Source: Micromonospora chaiyaphumensis
Lineage (GTDB): Bacteria > Actinomycetota > Actinomycetes > Mycobacteriales > Micromonosporaceae
NCBI RefSeq assembly: GCF_900091435.1
Contig: NZ_FMCS01000003.1
Span: forward strand, 62,001 to 126,000
DNA length: 64,000 nucleotides
Direction of reading: 5' to 3'
The notes beneath the pieces were generated by a model, which saw only the letters and a list, made by a program, of their open reading frames with translations, was not told where the DNA came from and did not search any database. A program made the position numbers and the translations under genes. Of this stretch, positions 42,304 through 51,509 are shown piece by piece (positions within the stretch are counted from its first letter, which is position 1; the number at the start of each line of letters is the position of its first letter).

Positions 42304-42393
42304 CGCTACCCGCTCCTCGTGCTGTCGACGGCTCGCCGGCGCCACGTCCCGGCGCGCCGGCGGGTGCCGGGCGCCGGGGCGCGGCCGGGGGGA

Positions 42394-43656
42394 TCAGTAG
42401 AAGTAGCTGATGTAGGGGGCCCGCTCGGGCGTGGCCATGGTGTCCCAGAGCTGGGCGCAGCGCGGGTCCCGCGCGACGATGCGGCCGCCCCGGGCCAGGT
42501 CGGTGGCGGCGGTGCCGCCGAGCAGGATCGCGCCGACGGCGGCCACGTGCATCTCCAGGTCCGGCTCGGCGGTGCTCCGCCGGCAGGTGGCCTGCCCGGC
42601 GTCGACGTCGAGGCGGAACGTCCCGTCGGTGTGGCCCTCCGGGTCGTGCACGCGCAGCGTCAACGCCCCGTCGCCGGCCCACCCGCGCGCCTCCAGCAGC
42701 GTCGGCACGTCCAGCGGGCGCAGCCACACGCCGTCGTGGCGCTGGGCGCGCAGCTTGCGCGCGTCGGTCACCCACCACGCCAGCGGGTTGTCCACCGGCG
42801 CGTACCACACCTGGATGGTGGCCACCATGTCGACGGAGAGCAGGTAGCGCCAGAGCGTCGCGGCGGCCTCGGCGTCCACGGCGAGGAAGTCGATGACCTG
42901 GAGCATGTTGCGGGGGGTGGTCTCCGGCGCCCAGTCGGAGGTGATGCGGTAGGACACGAAGCCCCGGTCCTCCACCGCGACGCAGGCCCGGGGCGCGCCG
43001 CCACCCCCGATCGCCAGCATCTGCTCCAGGCGGGGGTTCGTCGGGTCCATGGCCAGCCGGTCCCAGTAGCAGGACGGGGGGATCACCTCGCCCGGGGTCC
43101 GGGCCGCCTGCCGTTCGTACACCGACTGGGCCAGGTCCCGGGCCTCCTTGCCGGAGACCCGCCGCACGGGCAGGTCGCCGTCGGGCGCGTCGGCGCGCCA
43201 GCCCACCCCCCGCACGTCGATGTTGAGGCTGTTGTACCAGGTGGCCGGGCCGTAGCCGAAGCGCCAGTAGATGGGCCACTCGGACACGCCGCCGGCCGCG
43301 ATCGGCTTGCCCTCCTCGACGGCCCGCTCGTGCAGCCGGTGGAGGGTGGCCTTCATGAGCCCCTTGCGCCGCAGCGTGGGGTGGCAGGATCCGCCGGTGC
43401 AGGCGGCCAGCGGCACCGTCCGGCCGCCCGGCAGCACCAGGTCGCGGTGCAGCGAGGCGTTCGTCGCGACGTAACCGGCCTCGTCGGTGATGGCGATGGC
43501 CCGGTGCGGCGGGTGGGTGCGCCGGTAGAAGTCCACCACCTCCGGGTCGTCACCGGGCGGCGAGGCGAACGCGCCGAGCCAGCTGTCGAGCCATTCGCCG
43601 TACCGTTCCTCGGTCACCTCGACCAGGCGCATGCCGGCGGGAAGGTCAGCGGTCAT
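42394..43656 (-). CDS. Eis-like GNAT N-acetyltransferase
   Basis: A 420-residue tripartite acetyltransferase: GNAT domains (acetyl-CoA loop LAACTGGSCHPTLRRKGLMK), second GNAT-like half, and a C-terminal SCP2-like domain (FRLDVDAGQATCRRS, GAILLGGTAATDLARGGRI). The protein ends in an aromatic residue, as in Eis, where the C-terminal carboxylate is catalytic. Eis enzymes acetylate amines on diverse acceptors. Since the sugar pathway here makes no aminosugar, the free amine of a beta-amino acid is a reasonable acceptor, either for tailoring or self-protection. It sits between the condensation enzyme and NRPS genes. Confidence 0.87.
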   Translation of the reverse strand: MTADLPAGMRLVEVTEERYGEWLDSWLGAFASPPGDDPEVVDFYRRTHPPHRAIAITDEAGYVATNASLHRDLVLPGGRTVPLAACTGGSCHPTLRRKGLMKATLHRLHERAVEEGKPIAAGGVSEWPIYWRFGYGPATWYNSLNIDVRGVGWRADAPDGDLPVRRVSGKEARDLAQSVYERQAARTPGEVIPPSCYWDRLAMDPTNPRLEQMLAIGGGGAPRACVAVEDRGFVSYRITSDWAPETTPRNMLQVIDFLAVDAEAAATLWRYLLSVDMVATIQVWYAPVDNPLAWWVTDARKLRAQRHDGVWLRPLDVPTLLEARGWAGDGALTLRVHDPEGHTDGTFRLDVDAGQATCRRSTAEPDLEMHVAAVGAILLGGTAATDLARGGRIVARDPRCAQLWDTMATPERAPYISYFY

Positions 43657-43682
43657 CAGAGGGGTCCCTTCGGTCGGGTCGG

Positions 43683-45083
43683 TCAGTTGCCGGAGGCGGC
43701 GGGCACGGCCGGGACGGCCAGGTCGGCCAGCGGCAGCTCGGGGTCGGCGATGCCGGCGCGCAGGACGTGCGTGAAGTCGGCCAGCATGGCGTCCATCGAG
43801 GACTGGTCGAACCGGTCGACGCTGCTGTTCACGGCGAAGAGCAGCTCGTTGGTCGGGCTCAGCTCGGCGGTCCACAGGATCGCGTCGTCCGGGATGTCGG
43901 GGCCGACCGGCTGGGAGACGCGCCGCTGGGCGGCCGTGCAGCCGACCCCGCCGGTGCCCTGCTCGCGCAGCACGAACGGGTTCGGTGACATCTGGAAACC
44001 GGGGCGGGCCCGCTCGGCGATCCGGTCGCCCTCCTCCAGCGCGGCGACCTCGTCGGCCACCTCGGTGGCCAGCCGGACGAAGGGCACCTCGTGCGCGAAC
44101 GCCGACATGCAGCTCTCCCGGACCCGCTCGACCACCTCGCGGAAGGTCCGGCAGCCGGTCAGGTCGGTGCGCAGCGGGAACAGGTTGACGAAGTAGCCGA
44201 CGGTGTCGGCCATCCACCGGCGTCGCCGTCCCGGCCCGGAGGTGAGCGTCCAGATCACCCCGTCGGTTATCCCGGTCCGGGCGAGCAGGTGCACCCGGTA
44301 GGCGGCGAACAGCACCATGAACGGCGAGCACCGCAGGGACCGGGCGAACTCCAGCGTCGCGGTGCCCAGGTCCGGGCCGAGCGCGAACCGGTCGCACCGG
44401 GTGCCCGCCGGGTCGCCCGTGGCCGGCGGCCGGTCGGTCGGCAGGGTCACCGGCCGGGCGTCGCGCAGGCGTTCCCGCCAGTACCGGAAGGACGCGGCGG
44501 CGGACACCTCGTCCGAACCGGCCTGCTGCCGGGAGACGTACTCCCGGAACTGGTGCGCCTCGCGCAGGTCGGGCTGCCGGCCCTCGCGCCGCGCCGCGTA
44601 GAGCTCGACGATGTCCCGCATGACCAGGCCGAGCGACCACACGTCCACCACCGGCAGGTGCGCCACCAGCACGACGATCCAGTCGTCGTCGGCCAACCGG
44701 CCCACGTGGACCCAGAAGGCCGGCACCTGGTTCATGTCGAAGGTCTGTCCCTCGATCTCGTTGAGGAAGTCCTCGGCCCGGTCCTGCCGCGGCCGCCCGT
44801 CGTCGGGCAGGTCGCGGACCACGAGCGTCGGCGAGCCGGGCGGCTGGACCTGTTGCCGCCAGCCGTCCTCGTCGTGCAGCAGCACCGTGCGCAGCGCCTC
44901 GTGCCGCACGACCACGTCGTCGAGGGCCGCCGTGAACGCGGCCAGGTCGAGGTCCCCGGTCAGCCGCCAGCCGCCGCTGGAGATGGGACGCGGGCCGAAG
45001 GCGCCGGTGGAGCCGTCGTTCAGGTGTTGCAGGCGGAGGAACTCCTGCTCCAGCGAGAGCGGGAACGGGGTGTCGGGCATCAT
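43683..45083 (-). CDS. Free-standing condensation enzyme (SgcC5-like)
   Basis: A 466-residue stand-alone condensation domain. FPLSLEQEFLRLQHL, VVRHEALRTVLL and the VGYFVNLFPLRTDL region show the C-domain superfamily. The HHxxxDG motif reads HLPVVDV: the first His and Asp remain but the second His is Leu and the Gly is Val. In C-1027, SgcC5 joins beta-tyrosyl-PCP to the enediyne core; this enzyme is the obvious candidate for the same step despite the altered motif. ATG 45083 (tandem ATGs) is preceded by AGGAAGAGACCG; an upstream ATG at 45110 lacks a site. It is co-oriented with the free PCP. Confidence 0.88.
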   Translation of the reverse strand: MMPDTPFPLSLEQEFLRLQHLNDGSTGAFGPRPISSGGWRLTGDLDLAAFTAALDDVVVRHEALRTVLLHDEDGWRQQVQPPGSPTLVVRDLPDDGRPRQDRAEDFLNEIEGQTFDMNQVPAFWVHVGRLADDDWIVVLVAHLPVVDVWSLGLVMRDIVELYAARREGRQPDLREAHQFREYVSRQQAGSDEVSAAASFRYWRERLRDARPVTLPTDRPPATGDPAGTRCDRFALGPDLGTATLEFARSLRCSPFMVLFAAYRVHLLARTGITDGVIWTLTSGPGRRRRWMADTVGYFVNLFPLRTDLTGCRTFREVVERVRESCMSAFAHEVPFVRLATEVADEVAALEEGDRIAERARPGFQMSPNPFVLREQGTGGVGCTAAQRRVSQPVGPDIPDDAILWTAELSPTNELLFAVNSSVDRFDQSSMDAMLADFTHVLRAGIADPELPLADLAVPAVPAASGN

Positions 45084-45119
45084 CGGTCTCTTCCTCTCCG
45101 GGTGCGGCACACCCTGACG

Positions 45120-45407
45120 TCAGGCGGCGGGCTCGAGGGTCACGACGACCTGACGGATGAACGTGTCGAGGTCCGGGTCGTCAAAGAGCTGGTCGACCCC
45201 GACGGAGGTGATGCCGAGCTCGTCCTCGAGCCAGGCGATGATCAGCAGCGCGGTGATCGACTGCCCGCCCAGCTCGAAGAAGGTGGCGTGCTCCGCGCCC
45301 GGGGGCACGTCGAGCGCCTCCCGCCAGATGGCGGTGATCTGTTCTTCCACCGAGGGAATGTCGGTGCCGGACGCGGAAGCGCCGCCCGGCGCGGGGTGCG
45401 TGCCCAT
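45120..45407 (-). CDS. Free peptidyl carrier protein (SgcC2-like)
   Basis: A 95-residue PCP; phosphopantetheine serine in TFFELGGQSITALLII. In C-1027-type pathways a free PCP carries the beta-tyrosyl unit for tailoring before condensation. Here the NRPS already has a PCP, so the free one may be the true tailoring platform or may accept the aryl group from the aryl-AMP ligase. The start has an AAAGGTGAGCCC site. It is the first gene of the long leftward block. Confidence 0.9.
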   Translation of the reverse strand: MGTHPAPGGASASGTDIPSVEEQITAIWREALDVPPGAEHATFFELGGQSITALLIIAWLEDELGITSVGVDQLFDDPDLDTFIRQVVVTLEPAA

Positions 45408-45799
45408 GGGCTCACCTTTCTGCTGGAGCGGGCGTCCGCGCCGCCAGGGCGCCGGACCCGCCCGCCGGCAGGTCCACAGGCCGATCGTGGCACCGCCGCT
45501 CCGGGCGCTTCACCTCCTGAATTGCCCCGACCGCCCCGTCGTTGCGCACCTTCGGAGAAGCCTCCGGCGGGGCGACGCCGATATGGTCGGATCGCTTGCC
45601 GGCTGCGCCGATTCCCTTGCCGGACAACGGATTTCCGCACTGCCGGCGGATGGATCCGGCCGCCGCGCCGCCGTGCGCACCGGCGGTGGTGGCCGGTCAC
45701 GTCATCCCGGGCCGATCCCCGACTCACACCGGCACTCCCGCCCGTCGGATCGGTGCCGCGTCGACCGCGCCGCCAGGCCGGACCTTCCTGGAGGAGTAG
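45408..45799. other. 392-bp divergent intergenic region
   Basis: No coding potential was recognised. It separates the leftward PCP-led block from the rightward salicylate-synthase block and must contain both promoters. It includes GCGCACCTTCGG (45544-45555), the exact reverse complement of the 12-mer at 30771-30782, and an AGGAG ribosome site just before 45800. No convincing -35/-10 pair could be assigned. Confidence 0.5.
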
Positions 45800-47197
45800 A
45801 TGGCTGGTCATCGGAAGTACCACGAACGGACGATCGCGCCGGTCGGCGATCCGCTGGCCGCGGCGGGCCTGCTCGTCGCGGCCCGGCAGGGCCGCGACCA
45901 CGTGTGCTACGAGGGGCCCGAGGGGTACGCGGTCGCGCTGGACCCGGTCGCCGAGGTGGTCGCCGACCGGCGCCGGCTGGTCGTGCGCACCGACGAGGGC
46001 CGGCGGGCGGTGCCCTTCTCCGCCGCGGCGCTGCGCGGGCTGCCCACCCTGCTCGACGAGGTGCCGGTGGAGGCGTGGCGCTGCTACGGCTGGGCCGGGT
46101 TCGAGCTGGCCGCGGCCCGGGACGGGCTGGCGGAGCTGCTCGACGACGAACCGTTCCTGCACCTGATGATCCCCCGTGTCGAGGTGCGCTTCCACGCCAC
46201 CGGCACGCTGCTGCGGGCGCTCGACGTGGCCGACCTGGACCTGCTCCAGGCCGAGCTGGAGAGCGCGCCGCCGGTCCGGCCGCCCGGCCGGCCGACCCCG
46301 GTGGACGACTGGGACGCCGAGGCGTACCTGCACGCCGTGGACCAGGCGATCCGCGAGATCCGCGCCGGCCGGTTGCAGAAGGTCATCCTGTCCCGCACCG
46401 TGCCGGTCGCCTTCCCGGTCGACCTGGCGGCGACCTACCAGCTGGGGCGCCGGGCGAACACGCCGGCCCGCTCGTACCTGCTGCGCCTCGGCGGTCTGGC
46501 GGCCACCGGCTTCAGCCCCGAGACGGTGGTCGAGGTGACCAAGGGCTGGGTGACCACCCAGCCGGTCGCCGGCACCCGCGCGCGTACCGGCCGCGGTGAG
46601 CTCGACGAGCCGCTGCGCCGGGAGCTGCTCACCGACCCCAAGGAGGTCTACGAGCACGCGATCTCGGTGAAGGTGGCGGTCGACGAGCTGGCCGAGCTGT
46701 GCCCCGGCGCGCCGGTGGAGGTCCCCGAGTTCATGGCCGTCCGCGAGCGCGGGTCGGTGCAGCATCTCGCCTCCACGGTCCGGAGCCCGCTGGCCGCGGC
46801 CGGCCACGCCTGGGACGCGTTCAGCGCGCTGTTCCCCGCGGTGACGACCTCCGGCGTGCCGAAGCGGGCCGCGTACGAGGTCATCCACGAACTGGAGCCG
46901 TCGGCCCGCGGCCTGTACGGCGGCGCGGTGCTCACCTACGACGCGGACGGCGCGATGGACGCGGCCGTGGCGCTGCGCACGGTCTACCAGCGCGACGGGC
47001 GCGCCTGGCTGCGGGCGGGCGCCGGCATCGTGGGCACGTCGCTGCCGGAGCGGGAGCTGACCGAGACGCGCGAGAAGTTGGCCACCATCGCCCGGTACCT
47101 GGTGGCCCGGGAACCCGATCGCGCCGCCGGCGAGCGCCGGGGGCGCCCTTCCACCGCGACCCAGGAGATGGGGGAGCCATGCAGCCGTTCCGCGTAG
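45800..47197 (+). CDS. Salicylate synthase family chorismate-utilising enzyme
   Basis: A 465-residue chorismate-binding enzyme of the MbtI/Irp9/YbtS group. Motifs: [81 protein letters not shown] and the C-terminal [10 protein letters not shown]. Salicylate synthases convert chorismate via isochorismate to salicylate plus pyruvate; an isochorismate-only or aminodeoxyisochorismate (SgcD-like) activity is the alternative. The MbtI-like length and the separate aryl-AMP ligase favour salicylate. The start has a TGGAGGAG site 4 nt upstream. It overlaps the epoxide hydrolase gene by 19 bp. Confidence 0.9.
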   Translation: MAGHRKYHERTIAPVGDPLAAAGLLVAARQGRDHVCYEGPEGYAVALDPVAEVVADRRRLVVRTDEGRRAVPFSAAALRGLPTLLDEVPVEAWRCYGWAGFELAAARDGLAELLDDEPFLHLMIPRVEVRFHATGTLLRALDVADLDLLQAELESAPPVRPPGRPTPVDDWDAEAYLHAVDQAIREIRAGRLQKVILSRTVPVAFPVDLAATYQLGRRANTPARSYLLRLGGLAATGFSPETVVEVTKGWVTTQPVAGTRARTGRGELDEPLRRELLTDPKEVYEHAISVKVAVDELAELCPGAPVEVPEFMAVRERGSVQHLASTVRSPLAAAGHAWDAFSALFPAVTTSGVPKRAAYEVIHELEPSARGLYGGAVLTYDADGAMDAAVALRTVYQRDGRAWLRAGAGIVGTSLPERELTETREKLATIARYLVAREPDRAAGERRGRPSTATQEMGEPCSRSA

Positions 47198-48330
47198 CCG
47201 TTCCCGAGGCGGACCTCGACGACCTGCGCCGCCGCCTCGCCGCCACCCGCTGGCCCGACGAGCTGCCCGACGTGGGCTGGGAGCGGGGCGTCCCGCTCGG
47301 CTACCTCCAGGAGCTGGCCGAGTACTGGCGCACCGGGTACGACTGGCGGGCCGCGGAGGCGCGGCTCAACCGGTACCCGCAGTTCCGCACCGACCTCGAC
47401 GGCGCGCCCGTGCACTTCCTGCACGTGCGGTCGCCGGAGCCGGACGCCGTGCCGCTGCTGATCACGCACGGCTGGCCGGGGTCGGTCGCGGAGTTCCTGG
47501 ACGTCATCGGGCCGCTGTCCGACCCGGCGGCGCACGGCGGCGACCCCCGCGACGCGTTCCACCTGGTGATCCCCGCCCTGCCCGGTTACGGCTTCTCCCG
47601 GCCGCTGCCCGGCCCCGGCTGGGACGTGCCGCGCATCGCGCGCGCCTGGGGGGACCTGATGTCCCGGCTCGGCTACGAGCGGTTCGCCGCCCAGGGCGGC
47701 GACGCCGGCTCGGTGATCTCCCTGGCGCTCGGCGCCCTCTACCCGGAACGGCTCATCGGGGCGCACGTGAACATGCTCATGACGTTCCCCGGCGACCCGG
47801 CCGAGCTGTCCGGCCTCGACGATGCCGACCGGCGCCGGCTGGAGCTGCTGGGCCGCTTCGACACCGAGCTCTCCGGTTACATGCGGATCCAGCAGACCCG
47901 CCCGCAGACCCTGGCGTACGGGCTCACCGACTCGCCCGTCGGGCAGCTCGCGTGGATCGTGGAGAAGTTCCGGGAGTGGACGGACTCGGCGAAGGCGCCC
48001 GAGGACGCCGTGGACCGGGACCACATGCTGACCGTCGCCTCGATCTACTGGCTGACGGCCACGGCCGGCTCGTCGGCCCAGTTCTACTACGAGGGCGCCG
48101 CGGCGGTACGCGCGGCCGCGGCCGGCGCGCCCCCGCCGCCCGTGCGGGCGCCGGTCGGGGTGGCGGTCTTCCCGCACGACATCTTCCAGCCGGTGCGCCG
48201 GTTCGCCGAGCGGGACTATCCGACGATCACGCACTGGACCGAGTTCGACCGGGGCGGCCACTTCGCCGCCATGGAACAGCCCGACCTGCTGGTCGGCGAC
48301 ATCCGGGCCTTCTTCCGGCCGCTGCGCTGA
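47179..48330 (+). CDS. Enediyne-type epoxide hydrolase (SgcF/KedF-like)
   Basis: A 383-residue alpha/beta-hydrolase epoxide hydrolase, the same size as SgcF. It has the N-terminal cap [18 protein letters not shown], the oxyanion motif HGWPGS, nucleophile Asp in [13 protein letters not shown], and a C-terminal His in [14 protein letters not shown]. In 9-membered enediynes this enzyme opens the core epoxide to a vicinal diol that is then acylated or glycosylated. ATG 47179 follows GGGGGAG, and the coding overlap with the preceding salicylate-synthase gene indicates one transcript. Confidence 0.92.
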   Translation: MQPFRVAVPEADLDDLRRRLAATRWPDELPDVGWERGVPLGYLQELAEYWRTGYDWRAAEARLNRYPQFRTDLDGAPVHFLHVRSPEPDAVPLLITHGWPGSVAEFLDVIGPLSDPAAHGGDPRDAFHLVIPALPGYGFSRPLPGPGWDVPRIARAWGDLMSRLGYERFAAQGGDAGSVISLALGALYPERLIGAHVNMLMTFPGDPAELSGLDDADRRRLELLGRFDTELSGYMRIQQTRPQTLAYGLTDSPVGQLAWIVEKFREWTDSAKAPEDAVDRDHMLTVASIYWLTATAGSSAQFYYEGAAAVRAAAAGAPPPPVRAPVGVAVFPHDIFQPVRRFAERDYPTITHWTEFDRGGHFAAMEQPDLLVGDIRAFFRPLR

Positions 48331-48443
48331 CCCGGGCGCCGGCCCGCCGGCCGTCCCGGGTCGTGACCCTGCCGAAGCGGCGCGGGCCTCCGCCGCTGCG
48401 GCCCCGTCGACCGAGGTCCACCGAGGACACCATGGAGGAACGG

Positions 48444-49685
48444 ATGGAACAGCGCTGCCCGTTCAGGCTGGACACCACCGGCAGCCGGATCCACGCGGAG
48501 GCGGACACCCTGCGGGCGCAGGGCCCGGCGACGCGCGTGGAGCTGCCGGGCGGGGTGCAGGCCTGGTCGCTCAACAGCTACGCGACGATCAAGAAGGTGC
48601 TGACCGACCCGCGGGTCACCAAGAGCGCCCGCAACCACTGGCCGGCGTTCATCAACGGCGAGATCCCGCCGGACTGGGAGATGATCAGCTGGATCGCCAT
48701 GGACAACATGGTCACCGCGTACGGGCGGGACCACGTGCGGCTGCGCCGGCTGGTCGGCAAGGCGTTCACCCCGCGGCGCACCGAGCTCATCCGCCCGCGG
48801 GTGGTCGAGCTGACCGGTGAGCTGATCGACCGGATGGCCGCCCGCGCCCCGGGCGAGGTCGTCGACCTGCGGGCCGAGTTCGCGTACCCGCTGCCGGCCC
48901 GGCTGGTCGCCGACCTCATCGGCATGTCCGAGGAGGCCCGGGTGGAGACGGCCAAGGCGATCGACATGATGGTGGACACCACGGTGTCGCCGCAGCAGGC
49001 CCAGCAGATCCTCCAGGACTGGCGCGCCGCCATGGCGGAGCTGATCGCCGAGAAGCGCCGGAACCCCGGCGAGGACATCACCAGCGACCTGATCGCGGCC
49101 CGGGACGTCGACGGCACCCGGCTCACCGAGGCGGAGCTGACCGACACCATCTTCGCCATCCTGGGCGCCGGTTCGGAGACGACCATCAACTTCTTCGACA
49201 ACGCCATCACCGCGCTGCTGACCCACCCGGACCAGCTGCACCTGGTCCGCACCGGCGCGGTGAGCTGGGACGACGTCATCGACGAGACGCTGCGGGTGGA
49301 GTCGCCGCTGGCGCACCTGCCGCTGCGGTACGCCGTGGAGGACATCGACCTGGACGGGGTGACCATCCCCGCGGGCGACCCGATCCTGGTGAACTACGCG
49401 GCGGTCGGCCGGGACCCGGCCCTGCACGCCGGCGCCCCGGGCGAGTTCGACGTGACCCGCGCCGACAAGGAGCACCTGTCCTTCGGGCACGGGCCGCACT
49501 ACTGTCTCGGCGCCGGCGTGGCCCGGCTGGTGGCCACGGTGGGCCTGTCCAGCCTCTTCGACCGGTTCCCGGAGATGGCCCTGGCGGTCGATCCCGACGA
49601 GCTGACCCCGCTGCCCACGTTCATCATGAACGGGCACCGCAGCCTGCCGGTGCGGCTGACCGCGCCGGTGCCGTCGCTGTCCTGA
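48444..49685 (+). CDS. Cytochrome P450
   Basis: A 413-residue bacterial class I P450. Heme-thiolate motif FGHGPHYCLGAGVAR, I-helix GAGSETTINF and the ExxR motif DETLRVE are all present. ATG 48444 is chosen because GGAGGAACGG lies directly before it; an ATG at 48432 would add 4 residues. It is a likely tailoring oxidase of the core or a peripheral unit; ferredoxin and reductase partners are not in the window. An 8-bp inverted repeat flanking a GC-rich segment (48329-48362) precedes it, so expression may be partly separate from the epoxide hydrolase. Confidence 0.94.
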   Translation: MEQRCPFRLDTTGSRIHAEADTLRAQGPATRVELPGGVQAWSLNSYATIKKVLTDPRVTKSARNHWPAFINGEIPPDWEMISWIAMDNMVTAYGRDHVRLRRLVGKAFTPRRTELIRPRVVELTGELIDRMAARAPGEVVDLRAEFAYPLPARLVADLIGMSEEARVETAKAIDMMVDTTVSPQQAQQILQDWRAAMAELIAEKRRNPGEDITSDLIAARDVDGTRLTEAELTDTIFAILGAGSETTINFFDNAITALLTHPDQLHLVRTGAVSWDDVIDETLRVESPLAHLPLRYAVEDIDLDGVTIPAGDPILVNYAAVGRDPALHAGAPGEFDVTRADKEHLSFGHGPHYCLGAGVARLVATVGLSSLFDRFPEMALAVDPDELTPLPTFIMNGHRSLPVRLTAPVPSLS

Positions 49686-49694
49686 CGCCCGTCC

Positions 49695-49735
49695 CGCCGC
49701 GCCACCCCGCCCGATCCGGGCCGGGTGGCGCGGCG
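49695..49735 (+). terminator. Hairpin after the P450 gene
   Basis: A 13-bp inverted repeat (CGCCGCGCCACCC / GGGTGGCGCGGCG) begins 10 bp after the P450 stop. It is a probable terminator for the rightward unit. Confidence 0.6.
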
Positions 49736-49765
49736 TCGTCGCGGGCGGGTGGGCGGAGACGCGAA

Positions 49766-49795
49766 CGGGGGGCGTCGCGAGTGCGACGCCCCCCG
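49766..49795. terminator. Second hairpin, likely for the leftward SgcJ-like unit
   Basis: A perfect 13-bp inverted repeat (CGGGGGGCGTCGC / GCGACGCCCCCCG) with a GAGT loop lies just beyond the stop of the leftward SgcJ-like gene. Confidence 0.7.
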
Positions 49796-49807
49796 GTACG
49801 GTGCCGG

Positions 49808-50218
49808 TCAGCCCGGCTGGGCCGGGCTGTTCTGGTAGGCGGCCAGCAGCCAGCGCCCGTCCTGGCGACTGAGCAGCCAGGAGGCCCGGATGGCCCGCTC
49901 CGGCGCGACGGCGGACTCACCCTCGGCCAGGACGCCGCCCTCGGTCAGCAGCAGCGCCGTGTCGGGGGAGAGGAAGCGGACCTCGAACGGCTGGCCGGTG
50001 ACCCGGGTGCCCCGGTAGGGCCCGGCGAAGGCGGTGGCCATGAAGTCCCGGATCTCCGTCCGCCCCTTGCGGTAGAGGCCGGGCAGGATCATCGTGCCGT
50101 CCTCGGCGAACTGCGCGGCGAAGGCGTCGGCGTCGTGCTTCGCCCAGGCCTCGACGATGCGCTGGGGCACGGCGGCGACCGCGGCCTGCTCGGCCGTCAC
50201 GGATTCGGTGGAGGTCAT
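49808..50218 (-). CDS. sgcJ: SgcJ-like NTF2-fold protein
   Basis: A 136-residue SnoaL/DUF4440-like protein that closely matches the SgcJ/EcaC family found in enediyne clusters: [54 protein letters not shown]. SgcJ homologues accompany 9-membered enediyne PKS genes, and their precise reaction is not settled; roles in core formation have been proposed. It is the last gene of a leftward unit, followed by a strong hairpin. Among the genes here it is one of the best markers of enediyne affiliation outside the PKS. Confidence 0.9.
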   Translation of the reverse strand: MTSTESVTAEQAAVAAVPQRIVEAWAKHDADAFAAQFAEDGTMILPGLYRKGRTEIRDFMATAFAGPYRGTRVTGQPFEVRFLSPDTALLLTEGGVLAEGESAVAPERAIRASWLLSRQDGRWLLAAYQNSPAQPG

Positions 50219-50264
50219 CTGGTTGCTTCCTTCCGGTCGGTGGCGGCGGGCGCGTCCGTCGCCG

Positions 50265-51449
50265 TCACAGGTAGAGCGTGTTCGGTTCGAGGCCGCACAG
50301 CACCCGGCCGTACAGCTCGGCGTTGGTGTCGGGGTTCATGAGGGCGTGCAGGTTGACGGACTGCACGTCGCGCAGGACGCGCTGCATCGGCACCGAGTCG
50401 TAGACGGAGGAGCCGCCGCTGGCGTCGGCCAGGATGCGGACCGCCTCCCGCGCCCGCCGGCAGGCCGCACCGAGCGCGGCGCGGGCCCGGGCGCGCTCCT
50501 CCAGGCTCCACTCGCCGGCGTCGTTCGCCTTGCCGTCGACGAGGTCCGTGAGCCGGTGGGCGTGGTGCCGGGCCTCCTCGATGCGCTGCACCGCGTCGGC
50601 GACCTGCAGGTGGGTGACCGGCGCCTCCGCCTGCGCGTCGTACCCGGTGTAGGTGATCTTCCGGCCGGGCAGCCGTTCGGTGAAGATGTCGAAGGCGGCC
50701 TGGGCCAGGCCGACCACCGACCCGACCGACGAGGCAGAGGCCACCGGCAGCAGCGGCGGGCGGTAGATGGCCGCGTCGGCGTTGCGCCGGCTCGCGGACT
50801 GCTGCTGGAGCACCGCGCCCAGCGGCAGGACCCGGGCGGCCGGTACGAACAGGTTGTCGGCGACCGTGCTCACGCTGCCGGTGCCGCGCAGGCCCGCGGT
50901 GTGCCAGTCGTCGACGATCGTCAGGTCCGACATGGGCACGAGGGCCATCACCGGCATGGGGCCGCCCTCGGCGTCCACCTGGACGGCGATGATCTCCTGC
51001 CACTGGCTGTGCAGGGCGCCGCTCACGAAGCCCCACCGGCCGTTGACCACGATGCCGCCGTCCGCCCGGGTCGCCGTGGCGGAGGGACTGAGCGTGCCGC
51101 AGATCCGCACGTCCGGCGTGGCGAAGACCTCGTCCTGCACCTCGTCGGGGAACAGGCAGGTCATCCAGGTGGGGATCCAGTAGACCGACGCCACCCAGGC
51201 CGTCGCGCCGTCGCCGCGCGCCAGCTCGGCGGCGACGTCGACGAGCGTACGGGTGTCCGCCTCGTAGCCGCCGTAGCGGACCGGGACCCGCAGCTTGAAG
51301 ACACCGGCCTCGGCCAGCGCCTCGATCGTCTCCTCCGGCAACCGCCGGTTCTGTTCGGTCCACTCCGCCCGTTCACGGAGCGCCGGCGCCGCGGCCGCGG
51401 CCCGCCGGACGAGTTCCTCCCTGGTGGGGACACCGGTCGCCAACACCAT
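50265..51449 (-). CDS. Two-component flavin-dependent monooxygenase (ACAD fold)
   Basis: A 394-residue protein of the group D flavin monooxygenases (HsaA/p-hydroxyphenylacetate hydroxylase C2-like), which share the acyl-CoA dehydrogenase fold: [52 protein letters not shown] and [18 protein letters not shown]. Such enzymes use reduced flavin supplied by a separate reductase, absent from the window. A plausible task is ring hydroxylation of the carrier-bound beta-tyrosyl unit or oxygenation of the core. The start at 51449 has a GAGGAGGCA site. It is co-oriented with the SgcJ-like gene 46 bp downstream. Confidence 0.87.
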   Translation of the reverse strand: MVLATGVPTREELVRRAAAAAPALRERAEWTEQNRRLPEETIEALAEAGVFKLRVPVRYGGYEADTRTLVDVAAELARGDGATAWVASVYWIPTWMTCLFPDEVQDEVFATPDVRICGTLSPSATATRADGGIVVNGRWGFVSGALHSQWQEIIAVQVDAEGGPMPVMALVPMSDLTIVDDWHTAGLRGTGSVSTVADNLFVPAARVLPLGAVLQQQSASRRNADAAIYRPPLLPVASASSVGSVVGLAQAAFDIFTERLPGRKITYTGYDAQAEAPVTHLQVADAVQRIEEARHHAHRLTDLVDGKANDAGEWSLEERARARAALGAACRRAREAVRILADASGGSSVYDSVPMQRVLRDVQSVNLHALMNPDTNAELYGRVLCGLEPNTLYL

Positions 51450-51509
51450 TGCCTCCTCGAATTGCGCGGTAGCTGTGACAGGATCGGGCCGGCCGGATCG
51501 CCGGCGAGC

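Noticed and set aside
37072..44196. 2374-codon plus-strand open frame
   Set aside because: Antisense to the DUF899, aminomutase, NRPS and acetyltransferase genes, all of which have clear family motifs; the translation is compositionally biased.
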